Of a DNA stretch of 64,000 bases, positions 35,765 through 43,757 are shown piece by piece. Each line of letters opens with the position of its first letter. The first letter of the stretch is position 1. The stretch comes from Rhodococcus sp. HNM0563. Its GTDB lineage: Bacteria; Actinomycetota; Actinomycetes; Mycobacteriales; Mycobacteriaceae. The stretch spans positions 186,001 through 250,000 of the forward strand of contig NZ_JAASAF010000003.1 in NCBI RefSeq assembly GCF_012726195.1. Reading direction: 5' to 3'. Below the pieces are notes generated by a model. That model saw only the letters and a list, made by a program, of their open reading frames with translations. It did no database searches and was not told the origin of the DNA. A program made the translations under genes and the position numbers.

Positions 35765-37651
35765 CTACTTGTTGCGGGCCTTCTCACGCGAACGTGCGCG
35801 CGCACGATCGGTGCTCGACAGGTGCACCTTGCGTACGCGGATCACCTCGGGCGTCACCTCGACGCATTCGTCGACCGCACAGAATTCGAGTGCAGCTTCG
35901 AGGGTGAGTTCGATCGGCTTCGAGAGCGTCTCCATGACGTCGGCCGTCGACGAGCGCATGTTGGTGAGCTTCTTCTCGCGCGTGACGTTGATATCGAGGT
36001 CCTCGGCGCGGGGGTTGATACCCACGACCATGCCCTCGTAGGTGTCGGCACCGGGCTCGACGAAGAAGGTGCCGCGGTCGGCCAGCTGGATCATCGCGAA
36101 CGGGGTCACCGAACCTGCGCGGTCGGAGACGAGCGAGCCGGTGTGGCGCGCGCGGATCTCACCGGCCCACGGCGCGTAGCCGTGGAAGATCGCGTTGGAG
36201 ATACCCGTGCCGCGTGTCTCCGTGAGGAAGTCGGTGCGGAAGCCGATGAGACCTCGGGACGGGATGATGAACTCCATCCGGACCCAACCCGTGCCGTGGT
36301 TGGTCATCTGCACCATCTTGCCCTTCCGGGCAGCGAGCAACTGAGTGATCGAGCCGAGGTACTCCTCCGGGCTGTCGATCGTCAGCTCTTCGTACGGCTC
36401 GTGCAGTTTGCCGTCGACAGTCTTGGTGACCACCTGCGGCTTGCCGACCGTGAGCTCGAAACCTTCGCGGCGCATCTGCTCGACCAGGATCGCGAGGGCG
36501 AGTTCACCACGGCCCTGCACCTCCCACGCATCCGGGCGGCCGATGTCGAGCACCTTGAGCGACACGTTGCCGATGAGCTCGGAATCGAGACGGGTCTTGA
36601 CCATGCGCGCGGTGAGCTTGTGTCCCTGGACCCGACCGACGAGCGGCGATGTGTTGGTACCGATCACCATGGAGATCGCGGGCTCGTCGACGGTGATGGT
36701 GGGCAGCGCGACCTGGTTCTCGATGTCGGCGAGCGTGTCGCCGATCATGATGTCGGGAATGCCCGCGACAGCGACGATGTCGCCCGCGACGGCTTCTTCA
36801 CCGGGCTGACGCTCGACACCGACCGTCTTGAGCAGCTCGGTGATCTTGACGTTCTTCACGCCGTCCGAGTGCATCCATGCAACGGTGTCGCCCTTGCGGA
36901 GCTTGCCGTTGTGGACGCGAAGCAGCGCAAGGCGTCCGAGGAACTCGGACGCGTCGAGGTTGGTGACGTGCGCCTGCAGCGGGGCCTCCGGGTTGCCCTT
37001 CGGAGCGGGGATGCACTCGAACAGGACCTCGAAGAGTTCGTCGAGGTTCTCTGCGTCGGGGACCTGACCGTTCTCGGGCTGCTTGCGGCTGGCCTTGCCT
37101 TCGCGACCCGAGGCATAGAGCACGGGGAGCTCGAGGGCGAGTTCGGCGGCTTCCGCTGCTTCGTCGTCGAGATCGGACGCGAGATCGAGAAGCAGGGTCT
37201 GGCTCTCCTCGACGACCTCTGCGATACGGGCGTCGGGGCGGTCGGTCTTGTTCACCACCAGGATCACCGGCAGCGACGCGGCGAGCGCCTTGCGCAGCAC
37301 GAAGCGGGTCTGCGGAAGCGGGCCCTCGGAGGAGTCGATGAGCAGGACGACGCCGTCGACCATCGACAGGCCCCGCTCGACCTCGCCACCGAAGTCGGCG
37401 TGGCCGGGGGTGTCGATGACGTTGATCACCGTCACGCTGCCGTCGGGGTGGTGGCGGTGCACCGCGGTGTTCTTGGCGAGAATGGTGATGCCCTTCTCGC
37501 GTTCGAGGTCGCCGGAGTCCATGACGCGGTCAACGAGTTCAGCGCGTTCGGCGAACGCACCCGACTGGCGCAGCATTGCGTCGACGAGGGTGGTCTTTCC
37601 ATGGTCGACGTGCGCCACGATGGCGACATTTCGAAAATCGGCGGTGCTCAC
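35765..37651 (-). CDS. typA: Ribosome-associated GTPase TypA/BipA
   Basis: TypA/BipA (628 aa) is an EF-G-like translational GTPase that binds ribosomes under stress and aids assembly. G1 AHVDHGKTTLVD is at residues 14-25, followed by switch I GITILAKNTAV, G3 DTPGHADFGGEV and G4 NKTDR; domains II, III, V and the BipA-specific C-terminal domain (SRGLIGFRTDFLTETRG, EVTPEVIRVRK) are complete. GTG 37651 has AGGAG nine bases upstream; the longer open frame adds an unlikely basic leader. It lies between the 60 aa Cys/Lys protein gene and lpqW, as in mycobacteria. Confidence 0.97.
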   Translation of the reverse strand: MSTADFRNVAIVAHVDHGKTTLVDAMLRQSGAFAERAELVDRVMDSGDLEREKGITILAKNTAVHRHHPDGSVTVINVIDTPGHADFGGEVERGLSMVDGVVLLIDSSEGPLPQTRFVLRKALAASLPVILVVNKTDRPDARIAEVVEESQTLLLDLASDLDDEAAEAAELALELPVLYASGREGKASRKQPENGQVPDAENLDELFEVLFECIPAPKGNPEAPLQAHVTNLDASEFLGRLALLRVHNGKLRKGDTVAWMHSDGVKNVKITELLKTVGVERQPGEEAVAGDIVAVAGIPDIMIGDTLADIENQVALPTITVDEPAISMVIGTNTSPLVGRVQGHKLTARMVKTRLDSELIGNVSLKVLDIGRPDAWEVQGRGELALAILVEQMRREGFELTVGKPQVVTKTVDGKLHEPYEELTIDSPEEYLGSITQLLAARKGKMVQMTNHGTGWVRMEFIIPSRGLIGFRTDFLTETRGTGISNAIFHGYAPWAGEIRARHTGSLVSDRAGSVTPFAMIQLADRGTFFVEPGADTYEGMVVGINPRAEDLDINVTREKKLTNMRSSTADVMETLSKPIELTLEAALEFCAVDECVEVTPEVIRVRKVHLSSTDRARARSREKARNK

Positions 37652-38007
37652 GCGATGGCTCTCCTGGCTGTAGTCCGGCCACACGGCACTGGACCCGGTT
37701 GGCACCTCGCCCGTACGGCGCAATTTCGTTCTGGGCCGCGACGCGAATGCGAAACACCCGGCGTGGTCTTCGAGATCAACTCTCCGAAGGACCATGCGGG
37801 CACTGCGGCCACGAATACCCTACAGCCCGCACGGGTGTGCACGCGGCATCGCGCACCTATCGGCCCAGCTCAGAGTACCTCGAAGTGACGTTCGACACGT
37901 AGGAGAGACGCGCTTCGTGGTGCTCGACCCCTCCAAAGTGACCCTTGGTGTTCAACTGAGGGAACGCTAACCTGACTTCCACGCGCATGGACGGGAGCAG
38001 GACGACG
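37652..38007. other. Divergent intergenic region typA / 60 aa protein
   Basis: This 356-base gap holds the typA ribosome-binding site at its left end and a promoter-like pair for the rightward gene at 37945-37973. No coding frame with a ribosome-binding site and no clear palindrome was found elsewhere in it. Confidence 0.5.
37945..37973 (+). promoter_or_regulatory. Candidate sigma-70-type promoter of the 60 aa gene
   Basis: TTGGTG (37945-37950) and TAACCT (37968-37973) are spaced by 17 bases and end 34 bases before the ATG at 38008. The match to TTGACA/TATAAT is partial, as is usual in actinobacteria. Confidence 0.45.
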
Positions 38008-38190
38008 ATGGGCAAGAAGAAATTCAAGGCGAGCGCTGTCGCGAGCCTGAAACCGAAGAAGAAGTGCTGCCGCAAGAAGACTCGCTGCGTCAAATGCCCC
38101 GTCGTGATCATGCGCATGAAGAAGGTCCAGGACGAGGGGATGAGCGAGAAGCAGCTACGCAAACACCTGGAGAAGGTCCGCGCCGCCTGA
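38008..38190 (+). CDS. Conserved small Cys/Lys-rich protein
   Basis: This 60 aa basic protein begins MGKKKFKASAVASLKPKKKC and has four closely spaced cysteines in KKKCCRKKTRCVKCPVV, then a helical MSEKQLRKHLEKVRAA end. The cysteine set could bind zinc; the charge suggests nucleic acid or ribosome contact, but this is inference. ATG 38008 has AGGA six bases upstream, so I do not use the open frame from 37987. It is followed by the pterin dehydratase gene 52 bases later. Similar proteins occur in other mycolata in my recollection. Confidence 0.8.
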   Translation: MGKKKFKASAVASLKPKKKCCRKKTRCVKCPVVIMRMKKVQDEGMSEKQLRKHLEKVRAA

Positions 38191-38242
38191 CTCGCACCGA
38201 CGGGTCATTGCGGGTGCGACCGCTGAGGCGACACAATGGGTC

Positions 38243-38530
38243 ATGGCCCAACTGCTCACCGACGGCGAGATCGACGCCGCACTGTCCGACCTTCCGCATT
38301 GGCACCGCGCAGAAGACGCCTTGGTGCGCACGATCGAATCACCGACGTTTCCCGAAGCGATCACCCTGGTCGGCAAGGTCGCCGAAGTCGCGGAGGACGC
38401 AAACCACCATCCCGATATCGATATCCGATGGCGCAAGGTGACCTACTCGCTCAGCACGCACTCCGCAGGCGGAATCACCGAGGCCGATCCGGCTCTGGCT
38501 CACAGGATCGATGCGCTGGCCGGGCCGTAG
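38243..38530 (+). CDS. 4a-hydroxytetrahydrobiopterin dehydratase
   Basis: This 95 aa protein is a pterin-4a-carbinolamine dehydratase, which dehydrates 4a-hydroxytetrahydropterin formed by aromatic amino-acid hydroxylases. The active-site signature DANHHPDIDIRWRKVTYSL is complete, with the third histidine in STHSAGG. No aromatic hydroxylase is nearby, so the role may be different, for example in molybdopterin-related chemistry. Its 3' end overlaps the convergent pimE gene by 56 bases. The pairing with pimE matches Rv1159A-Rv1159. Confidence 0.9.
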   Translation: MAQLLTDGEIDAALSDLPHWHRAEDALVRTIESPTFPEAITLVGKVAEVAEDANHHPDIDIRWRKVTYSLSTHSAGGITEADPALAHRIDALAGP

Positions 38531-39719
38531 CAGCATCACGCTCGCCCCACCGCGGAGCAACGATCATCCACAGGTAGACGACGAGAACACCGACGACGTT
38601 CACGGCTCCGAGCCAGGCGAGCGGGGCGGGCCGGTCGATGTCCCACATCGAAGCCTGGAAAGTACTCAGCACCCACGGCACGCCGACCAACGTCACCGCC
38701 GCCCAGCAGACCGCCACCACCCGCGTGCCGAGACGACCTGCGAGGGGTCCGTAGACGAGCCACAGCAACATCGGCACGACCCACACCCAGTGGTGCACCC
38801 ATGAGATCGGCGAAATCAGCAGCCCGAACAGCTGAACGATGACGAGCGTGCCGAGTCTGTCGTCGGGGCCCAGGGACCGCCACGCCGCGACCGCGAGGAG
38901 CGCGCACACAGCGACGGCGACGATCCACACTGCACCGGTGTCGACGTCACGGCCGAGAAGCCGGCTGAGCGCACCCCGCAGGGACTGATTCCAGACCGAC
39001 CCCACCGGCCCGATCCGATCGGCGTCACCGAACAGGGAGGTGAAGTAGGTGCGAGCCTGCTCACCGAGCAGCACGGCGCTGACGACGACGGTGGCACCGA
39101 ACGCGACCGCCGAGAAGAATGCCTCGCGCCAACGTCGCCTGGCCAAGAAGTAAACGCCTGTGATCGCCGGGGTGAGCTTGATCCCGGCCGTTACGCCGAC
39201 GAGCCCACCGGAGAGCCACCACCGGCTGCTACGGACCGCCACCATCACGGCGAGCACGAGGAAGACGTTGATCTGCCCGTAGTCGAGGGTCGTACGTACC
39301 GGTTCGGTCCACACCGCGATCGCCGTCCAGACCAACGCCACCGACGTCCAGCGATCGTCGTGCGCCGCCGGACCGACGAGCAGTTCGAGTGCGATCCGGA
39401 TGACGTAGAACAGCGCCGCGATGGTCAACAGCAACCACATGATGCCGAGCAATCCGAACGGCAGATAGTGCAGCGGCAGGAACACGAGAGCCGCGAACGG
39501 CGGATAGGTGAACGGCAGCGGGAAATCCGGGGTGTCCCGCGAATAGGTGAAGTCGTAGAGCTCGCCGCTGAGGAGCGCGGCGGAACCGTCGACGTAGACA
39601 TGCAGGTCGACGAGGTTCATGCCGTTGGGAGTCAGCAGACCCCATGCAAGCCTGGCCACCACGGAGATCAGCAGAAGCAACACGCACCACAGACGGTACG
39701 ACCGAGCACGTTGTGGCAC
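38475..39719 (-). CDS. pimE: Alpha-1,2-mannosyltransferase PimE
   Basis: PimE (414 aa) is a polyprenyl-phosphomannose-dependent GT-C (GT87) enzyme that adds the fifth mannose in polar PIM synthesis. It has about ten to twelve membrane helices; the first outer loop carries the catalytic acid in NLVDLHVYVDGSAALLSG, and LDYGQINVFL and GGLVGVTAGIKLTPA are family motifs. The C-terminus is a basic, Pro-rich tail. GTG start at 39719. Nearby lpqW encodes the protein that balances PimE against LAM elongation, so the two genes are functionally linked. Confidence 0.93.
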   Translation of the reverse strand: MPQRARSYRLWCVLLLLISVVARLAWGLLTPNGMNLVDLHVYVDGSAALLSGELYDFTYSRDTPDFPLPFTYPPFAALVFLPLHYLPFGLLGIMWLLLTIAALFYVIRIALELLVGPAAHDDRWTSVALVWTAIAVWTEPVRTTLDYGQINVFLVLAVMVAVRSSRWWLSGGLVGVTAGIKLTPAITGVYFLARRRWREAFFSAVAFGATVVVSAVLLGEQARTYFTSLFGDADRIGPVGSVWNQSLRGALSRLLGRDVDTGAVWIVAVAVCALLAVAAWRSLGPDDRLGTLVIVQLFGLLISPISWVHHWVWVVPMLLWLVYGPLAGRLGTRVVAVCWAAVTLVGVPWVLSTFQASMWDIDRPAPLAWLGAVNVVGVLVVYLWMIVAPRWGERDAATARPAHRSCEPEPDRPR

Positions 39720-40052
39720 TGCGGTGCGCCTCCCGTCGTCGTCATCCGGGTGCTCCGACCCGGCGTCAGAGGTTACCGGTGCGACGCATCAGAGAGAAAA
39801 GCACCAACCTCTCACGTAACAATTTTATCTCTCGTCACACTTTCCGCATCTGTATCGAGTTACCGTCGAACACGAACCGCCATACGGAACACCCTGTCGC
39901 TACACTCCCCGCAGGTATCGGCCACGCCCGCTGCAATCGGGCGCTGCCGCTTGTACCGGACCGGGGGGCTACATAGAGTGTCTCCTCGAGCCGTCAGTAT
40001 CTGGTTGCCCGTCCAGGACACCCGGATACTTCAACGACAAGGATGGGGAACA
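39720..40052. other. Divergent intergenic region pimE / secreted protein
   Basis: This 333-base region is comparatively AT-rich (for example AACAATTTTATCTC around 39818-39831) and should hold both promoters. A promoter-like pair for the rightward gene is listed separately. No coding frame with a ribosome-binding site was found. Confidence 0.5.
39951..39979 (+). promoter_or_regulatory. Candidate promoter of the secreted protein gene
   Basis: TTGTAC (39951-39956) and TAGAGT (39974-39979) are separated by 17 bases and lie 73 bases before the GTG start at 40053. Confidence 0.4.
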
Positions 40053-40907
40053 GTGCTTCGTACTCGAGGAATGCGGAGGGCGCTCACAGTGTGCGCACTC
40101 GCCGCCACCGCGGGACTTGCCGTGCCGACGCACGCAGTCGCGCAACCTGCACCGCCCGCGCTACCGGATCTGGCCGAGCTCGTAACGCTCCCCCAGTTCG
40201 CTGTGCCGGCCGACCTGTCCATCGAGTCGCTGACGCAGTTCCTCCCCCGGGCCGAGGTCGACCCCGAGCAGACGGAAGCGCTCGCGTCTCTTGCTCCCGC
40301 GATCGTGGGGGCTGCTGCCGGTCCCTCCGACATCGCGGACGACGGCAAGAACGACATCCTCGCCCAGGCCAAGGAACTGCTCGCGAACTCCGAGCTTCCC
40401 GATTCGGTGAAGGGCACCCTCGAAAGGGTCATCACCTTCCTCGACGGCAGCGGTGGCGGCGGGCCCGATCTCCCGGCTCCGGGTGAAGTCGTGATCTCAC
40501 AGTTCCTGTATCCGACACTCGGCCAGGACTGCATCGGCGACGGCGCCGACTCGGTGGGCACTGCACTCGCAGTCGCGGGCCCGGCACTGTTGCCGCCTCC
40601 GGGACCGGGCGCCGGTCAGGCCGGTTTCGTGTTCACTGCACTCGGCACCGCACCGGCGGCCGCTGAGCAGGCCGAGCCGCTCACCCTGACCTGGATCAAC
40701 ATCTCCAACGGTCGCACCGGGACGCAGCCGTTGACCAACGAGGCCAATGTCAACCCTGACGGCCCGACCACACTGACCGCGATCGCCGACACCGGGCCCG
40801 GCCAGGTCGTCGCCGTGATCTCGGGGGGCGTCACCACGCAGGAGGAAGGCGCGGACGCGCGCTCCTGCACCTTCCTGCCGACCCTGGGGCTCGTCGCAGT
40901 TCCCTGA
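40053..40907 (+). CDS. Secreted Ala/Pro-rich protein (Rv1158c-like position)
   Basis: This 284 aa protein has a Sec signal peptide: MLRTRGMRRALTVCALAATA then GLAVPTHAVAQP with likely cleavage after AVA. The mature part is Ala/Pro/Gly-rich with two cysteines (QDCIGDG and RSCTFLP) that could form a disulfide, and a beta-rich C-terminal half ending LPTLGLVAVP. GTG 40053 has GGGGAA upstream; the longer frame covers the pimE promoter region. It lies divergent to pimE where M. tuberculosis has the secreted Rv1158c. Function unknown. A strong hairpin follows. Confidence 0.8.
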   Translation: MLRTRGMRRALTVCALAATAGLAVPTHAVAQPAPPALPDLAELVTLPQFAVPADLSIESLTQFLPRAEVDPEQTEALASLAPAIVGAAAGPSDIADDGKNDILAQAKELLANSELPDSVKGTLERVITFLDGSGGGGPDLPAPGEVVISQFLYPTLGQDCIGDGADSVGTALAVAGPALLPPPGPGAGQAGFVFTALGTAPAAAEQAEPLTLTWINISNGRTGTQPLTNEANVNPDGPTTLTAIADTGPGQVVAVISGGVTTQEEGADARSCTFLPTLGLVAVP

Positions 40908-40920
40908 CAGGCACATTCAC

Positions 40921-40953
40921 ACGAGGCCACCGGAATCGTTCCGGTGGCCTCGT
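40921..40953 (+). terminator. Strong terminator hairpin
   Basis: A perfect 15-base stem (40921-40935 paired with 40939-40953, ACGAGGCCACCGGAA/TTCCGGTGGCCTCGT) with a 3-base loop lies 13 bases after the secreted protein stop. It marks the right end of the segment that is collinear with M. tuberculosis. Confidence 0.8.
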
Positions 40954-41015
40954 CGCGTATGCAGCCGAATTTCTCGTTTGCTTTTCACCGGCCGCTGTAC
41001 GTGGTAGACCGAGGC

Positions 41016-41357
41016 ATGGCCCGCATGCCCTACCAGCCACCACCACAGCGGCACCGGTCGTTGCGCTCGCGCCGCTCGATCCTGTCGATTGCCTCGGAGG
41101 GGTCGATCCTCTCCATCGGGTCCGCCTATTCGATCCTGTCGATCGGCAGCGTCGGTTCGATCCTGTCGGTCGGGTCCGCCGGATCCGCAGCGTCGGCGCT
41201 GTCGTCTTTGTCGTTCGGAAGCGTGGGCTCCTGCATGTCGGCGCTGTCGCGCTGGTCGCTGATGGCGTGGCGCGGAGTGCATTCGACACCGGAGGAGCAC
41301 CCACGCCTCGTGGTCACGGCCGACGAAACCGATCCCGCCGGTCACTGCCAGTCCTGA
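41016..41357 (+). CDS. Ser-x-x triplet-repeat protein, unknown function
   Basis: This 113 aa protein is built from an unbroken triplet repeat. From S15 to S81 every third residue is serine, 23 in a row, organised as nonads of the form S-I-L-S-I-G-S-x-x that decay toward SAASALSSL, SFGSVGSCM and SALSRWSLM. The intervening positions are mainly I/L/V and G/A. Residues 1-14 are basic and Pro-rich (MARMPYQPPPQRHR) and the last 30 are polar. No signal peptide is seen. I chose ATG 41016 (weak GAGG upstream); M6 of the longer frame from 40944 is possible. Serine codons are mixed (tcg, tcc, agc), which suggests selection on the protein. I do not recognise a named family. Confidence 0.65.
   Translation: MARMPYQPPPQRHRSLRSRRSILSIASEGSILSIGSAYSILSIGSVGSILSVGSAGSAASALSSLSFGSVGSCMSALSRWSLMAWRGVHSTPEEHPRLVVTADETDPAGHCQS
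41058..41258 (+). repeat. 27-base coding repeat (nonapeptide units)
   Basis: The repeat is 9 codons long, with units starting at 41076, 41103, 41130 and 41157 that share TCGATCCTGTCGATC-like cores, and three more degenerate units to 41258. It encodes the Ser-x-x array described for the gene. Confidence 0.8.
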
Positions 41358-41479
41358 CACGCGTGCGGTGGGTCCGCTGGGCTTCCGAACTGTCGGCATG
41401 TTAGACAAGTTGCGACATAGTTGTTTTCGCACACATCACAGTTGAGGCCGCGTTCGAGCGTGGCTCGGACGAGGACCCC

Positions 41480-42907
41480 ATGGCCGTCGACAGCCCGATT
41501 CCGACACGGGAGCGGCCCGTACCGCGCGCAATCGTTCCGGTTCTGGCACTGTGTGGCATCGGCGTGGCGCTCATGCAGACCCTCATCGTTCCGCTCCTGC
41601 CGCAGTTGCCGGTACTCGTCGACGCAACACCTGAGAACACCTCATGGGCCGTCACCGCGACCCTTCTCGCCGGGGCCGTCATCACCCCGATCTCCGGCCG
41701 CCTCGGCGACATGTTCGGTAAACGCCGGATGTTGATCGTCAGCCTCGGCATGATGGTCCTCGGTTCCGGCGTGTGTGCTCTGTCGACCACCCTGATTCCC
41801 CTCGTGGTCGGCCGTACCCTCCAGGGCGCCGCGGTCGGCGCGATTCCACTCGGTATCGCAATTCTGCGCGACGAACTTCCCCCCAGGAAGATCCCGGCCG
41901 CCATGGCGACGCTCAGCGCCACCCTCGGTGTCGGCGGCGCGATAGGTCTGCCGTTCGCGGCGTTCGTCGCGCAACTGACCACCTGGCACATGCTGTTCGT
42001 GGTCTCCGGGATCATCGGGGTCATCGGCATCGCTGCAGTGCTGTATTTCGTCCCCGAGTCCTCCCAGCGCAATCCGGGCCGCTTCGATTACCTCGGCGCC
42101 GTTCTGCTCTCGATCGCGTTGGTGCTGCTGCTGCTTCCCGTCAGCAAGGGCAATACGTGGGGGTGGTCGAGCCCGATCACGCTGGGGATGTTCGCCGGTG
42201 CGATTGCGGTATTCGTCGGGTGGGGCATGTACGAACTACGGCTGCCACGTCCGCTCGTCGATCTCCGGATCTCCGGGAGACGCCCGGTTCTCATGACGAA
42301 CCTGGCCTCGATCGCGCTGGGGTTCGCGATGTATTCCAACGTTCTCGCGTTCCCGCAGCTGCTCATGGCGCCCTCCGAAACGGGTTACGGATTCGGGCAG
42401 TCGATGGTGATGGCGGGGCTCGTACTCGCACCGAGCGGACTTGTGATGATGGCCCTGTCCCCGGTATCGGCCGGGATCACGCGGCGATTCGGCGCGCGTG
42501 CAACACTCGCGTGCGGGGCGGCCACCGTCGGACTCGGATATCTTGTGGCGTACCTGCTGTACACCGAGGTATGGCACATCCTTGTCGCTGCGATGATCAT
42601 CGGGGCCGGGGTGGGCCTCGCCTACGCGGCGATGCCCGCTCTGATCATGGCGGCGGTGCCCTTGACCGAATCCGCCGCAGCCAACAGTCTCAATACTCTG
42701 ATGAGATCGATCGGTACGTCGACGGCGGCAGCGGTCATCGGAGTCGTGCTGGCCGCCATGACCACCCGGATCGGCGATGCCGTGGTCCCGTCCCTCGATG
42801 GTTTCCGGATCACGTTCCTGATCGCGGTCGTCGCAGCGATCGTCTCGTTGGCGATCACTGCACTGATCCCCAGACCGGCTCCGACGGCGCGGCGCTTCGA
42901 CAACTGA
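41480..42907 (+). CDS. MFS multidrug-type exporter (DHA2-like, 14 helices)
   Basis: This 475 aa protein has about 14 membrane helices and the DHA2 drug/proton antiporter layout: motif A GRLGDMFGKRRMLI after helix 2, and the antiporter motif C region ATLGVGGAIGLPFAAF in helix 5. The second half repeats the motif less well (AGITRRFGARATL). ATG 41480 has GAGGA five bases upstream. It has no adjacent TetR or MarR gene. Substrate unknown; related exporters carry cationic drugs or metabolites. Confidence 0.85.
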   Translation: MAVDSPIPTRERPVPRAIVPVLALCGIGVALMQTLIVPLLPQLPVLVDATPENTSWAVTATLLAGAVITPISGRLGDMFGKRRMLIVSLGMMVLGSGVCALSTTLIPLVVGRTLQGAAVGAIPLGIAILRDELPPRKIPAAMATLSATLGVGGAIGLPFAAFVAQLTTWHMLFVVSGIIGVIGIAAVLYFVPESSQRNPGRFDYLGAVLLSIALVLLLLPVSKGNTWGWSSPITLGMFAGAIAVFVGWGMYELRLPRPLVDLRISGRRPVLMTNLASIALGFAMYSNVLAFPQLLMAPSETGYGFGQSMVMAGLVLAPSGLVMMALSPVSAGITRRFGARATLACGAATVGLGYLVAYLLYTEVWHILVAAMIIGAGVGLAYAAMPALIMAAVPLTESAAANSLNTLMRSIGTSTAAAVIGVVLAAMTTRIGDAVVPSLDGFRITFLIAVVAAIVSLAITALIPRPAPTARRFDN

Positions 42908-42921
42908 GCCGGTCACCGAAC

Positions 42922-43644
42922 TCAGAGTTTCGACAGTGACCACTGTCCGTAGTCGGCGGCAAGGATGTTGTTCACGTCGATACCGATACCGTCGATCTCA
43001 CCCCCGGACACCTGGTGCAGGTGCGCTGCCCCGTGGACGAAGCCCTTGGGTGTTCCCCAGTTGTGCTGCCAGTAGAAGGCCCCGAGTCCGACGGCAGACG
43101 CCCACTCGATTGTCGGCGAATTCGCATACACGCCGGTGTTCGAAGGTCCGACCACTTCCTGCCATGCAAGCAGATACGGGACGATCTGAGTGGTGAACTG
43201 CACGAAGGTCGGATTGTCGTCGATCGAGGCATAGATCGGCCGATCGTCGGGTCCCCCCGCCGCGCGATGCAGTTCGAGTCCGCGTCGCGCGTGTTTCAAC
43301 CCGGCCTGGTAGCCACCGAGCCAGTCGGAGGTCTCGCCCTTTCCGAACTGGTAGTTCGACACCACTTCGAGGCCGCTGCCGATGAGCGCATCGGCCTCGC
43401 TTTCGGTGAGCGGCTTGCCCAACATCCATTCGGCACCCGGTCGGCGGTCGGAAACGTAGCGGATCGCACCGATATGCCCCGCGGAACGGATCGAGGCCGG
43501 GGACGGTACACCGGCGGAGTAGTCGACGATGGTGCCGAGCACCTCGCGTCCCTGGGCGATCCCCGGCGCGGCGAGCGCGGAGGCAACCACGGCTCCTGAT
43601 CCGATCGCCGTATACCGCAGCAGTTCCCGACGGGTGAGTGTCAT
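42922..43644 (-). CDS. Tat-exported DUF1906 glycoside-hydrolase-like protein
   Basis: This 240 aa protein has a twin-arginine signal: MTLTRRELLRYTAIGSGAVV then ASALAAPGIAQG. The mature domain is DUF1906, a TIM-barrel related to GH25-type hydrolases: TIVDYSAGVPSPASIRSAGH, IRYVSD, VVSNYQFGKGETSDW, IYASIDDNP, VGVYANSPTIEWA-like GVYANSPTIEW and GIDVNNILAADYGQW. It resembles M. tuberculosis Rv2525c, a Tat substrate tied to cell-wall and beta-lactam phenotypes. ATG 43644 is used because upstream sequence lacks a signal. It sits 113 bases downstream of the Mrr-like gene. Confidence 0.87.
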   Translation of the reverse strand: MTLTRRELLRYTAIGSGAVVASALAAPGIAQGREVLGTIVDYSAGVPSPASIRSAGHIGAIRYVSDRRPGAEWMLGKPLTESEADALIGSGLEVVSNYQFGKGETSDWLGGYQAGLKHARRGLELHRAAGGPDDRPIYASIDDNPTFVQFTTQIVPYLLAWQEVVGPSNTGVYANSPTIEWASAVGLGAFYWQHNWGTPKGFVHGAAHLHQVSGGEIDGIGIDVNNILAADYGQWSLSKL

Positions 43645-43757
43645 GCGCGCTCGCTTCACTGGTGGGGTAGATACCACCCGGTATTGCACCACAGCACCAC
43701 CGGGCTCACCTGTCACATCGACGAAGGCGCCCGATTTGCCCGGTGCTACGAAGGAAA

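Noticed and set aside
35480-37888. Open frame of 802 codons on the plus strand across typA
   Set aside because: Antisense shadow of typA and the lpqW start; no ribosome-binding site or recognisable domain.
39360-40052. Upstream part of the frame that includes the secreted protein gene
   Set aside because: It would run through pimE and its promoter region; the signal peptide starts only at 40053.
41058-41258. Possible CRISPR-like or minisatellite array
   Set aside because: Units are 27 bases with no spacers and are in frame with a Ser-x-x protein, so it is a coding repeat.
40917-41432. Minus-strand frame opposite the Ser-x-x gene
   Set aside because: It also looks repetitive (Asp-Arg-Thr type), but this follows from the plus-strand repeat; it has no start signal and poor composition.
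41773-42939. Plus-strand frame inside the MFS exporter gene
   Set aside because: Different frame of a clear membrane protein; Arg-rich and without motifs.
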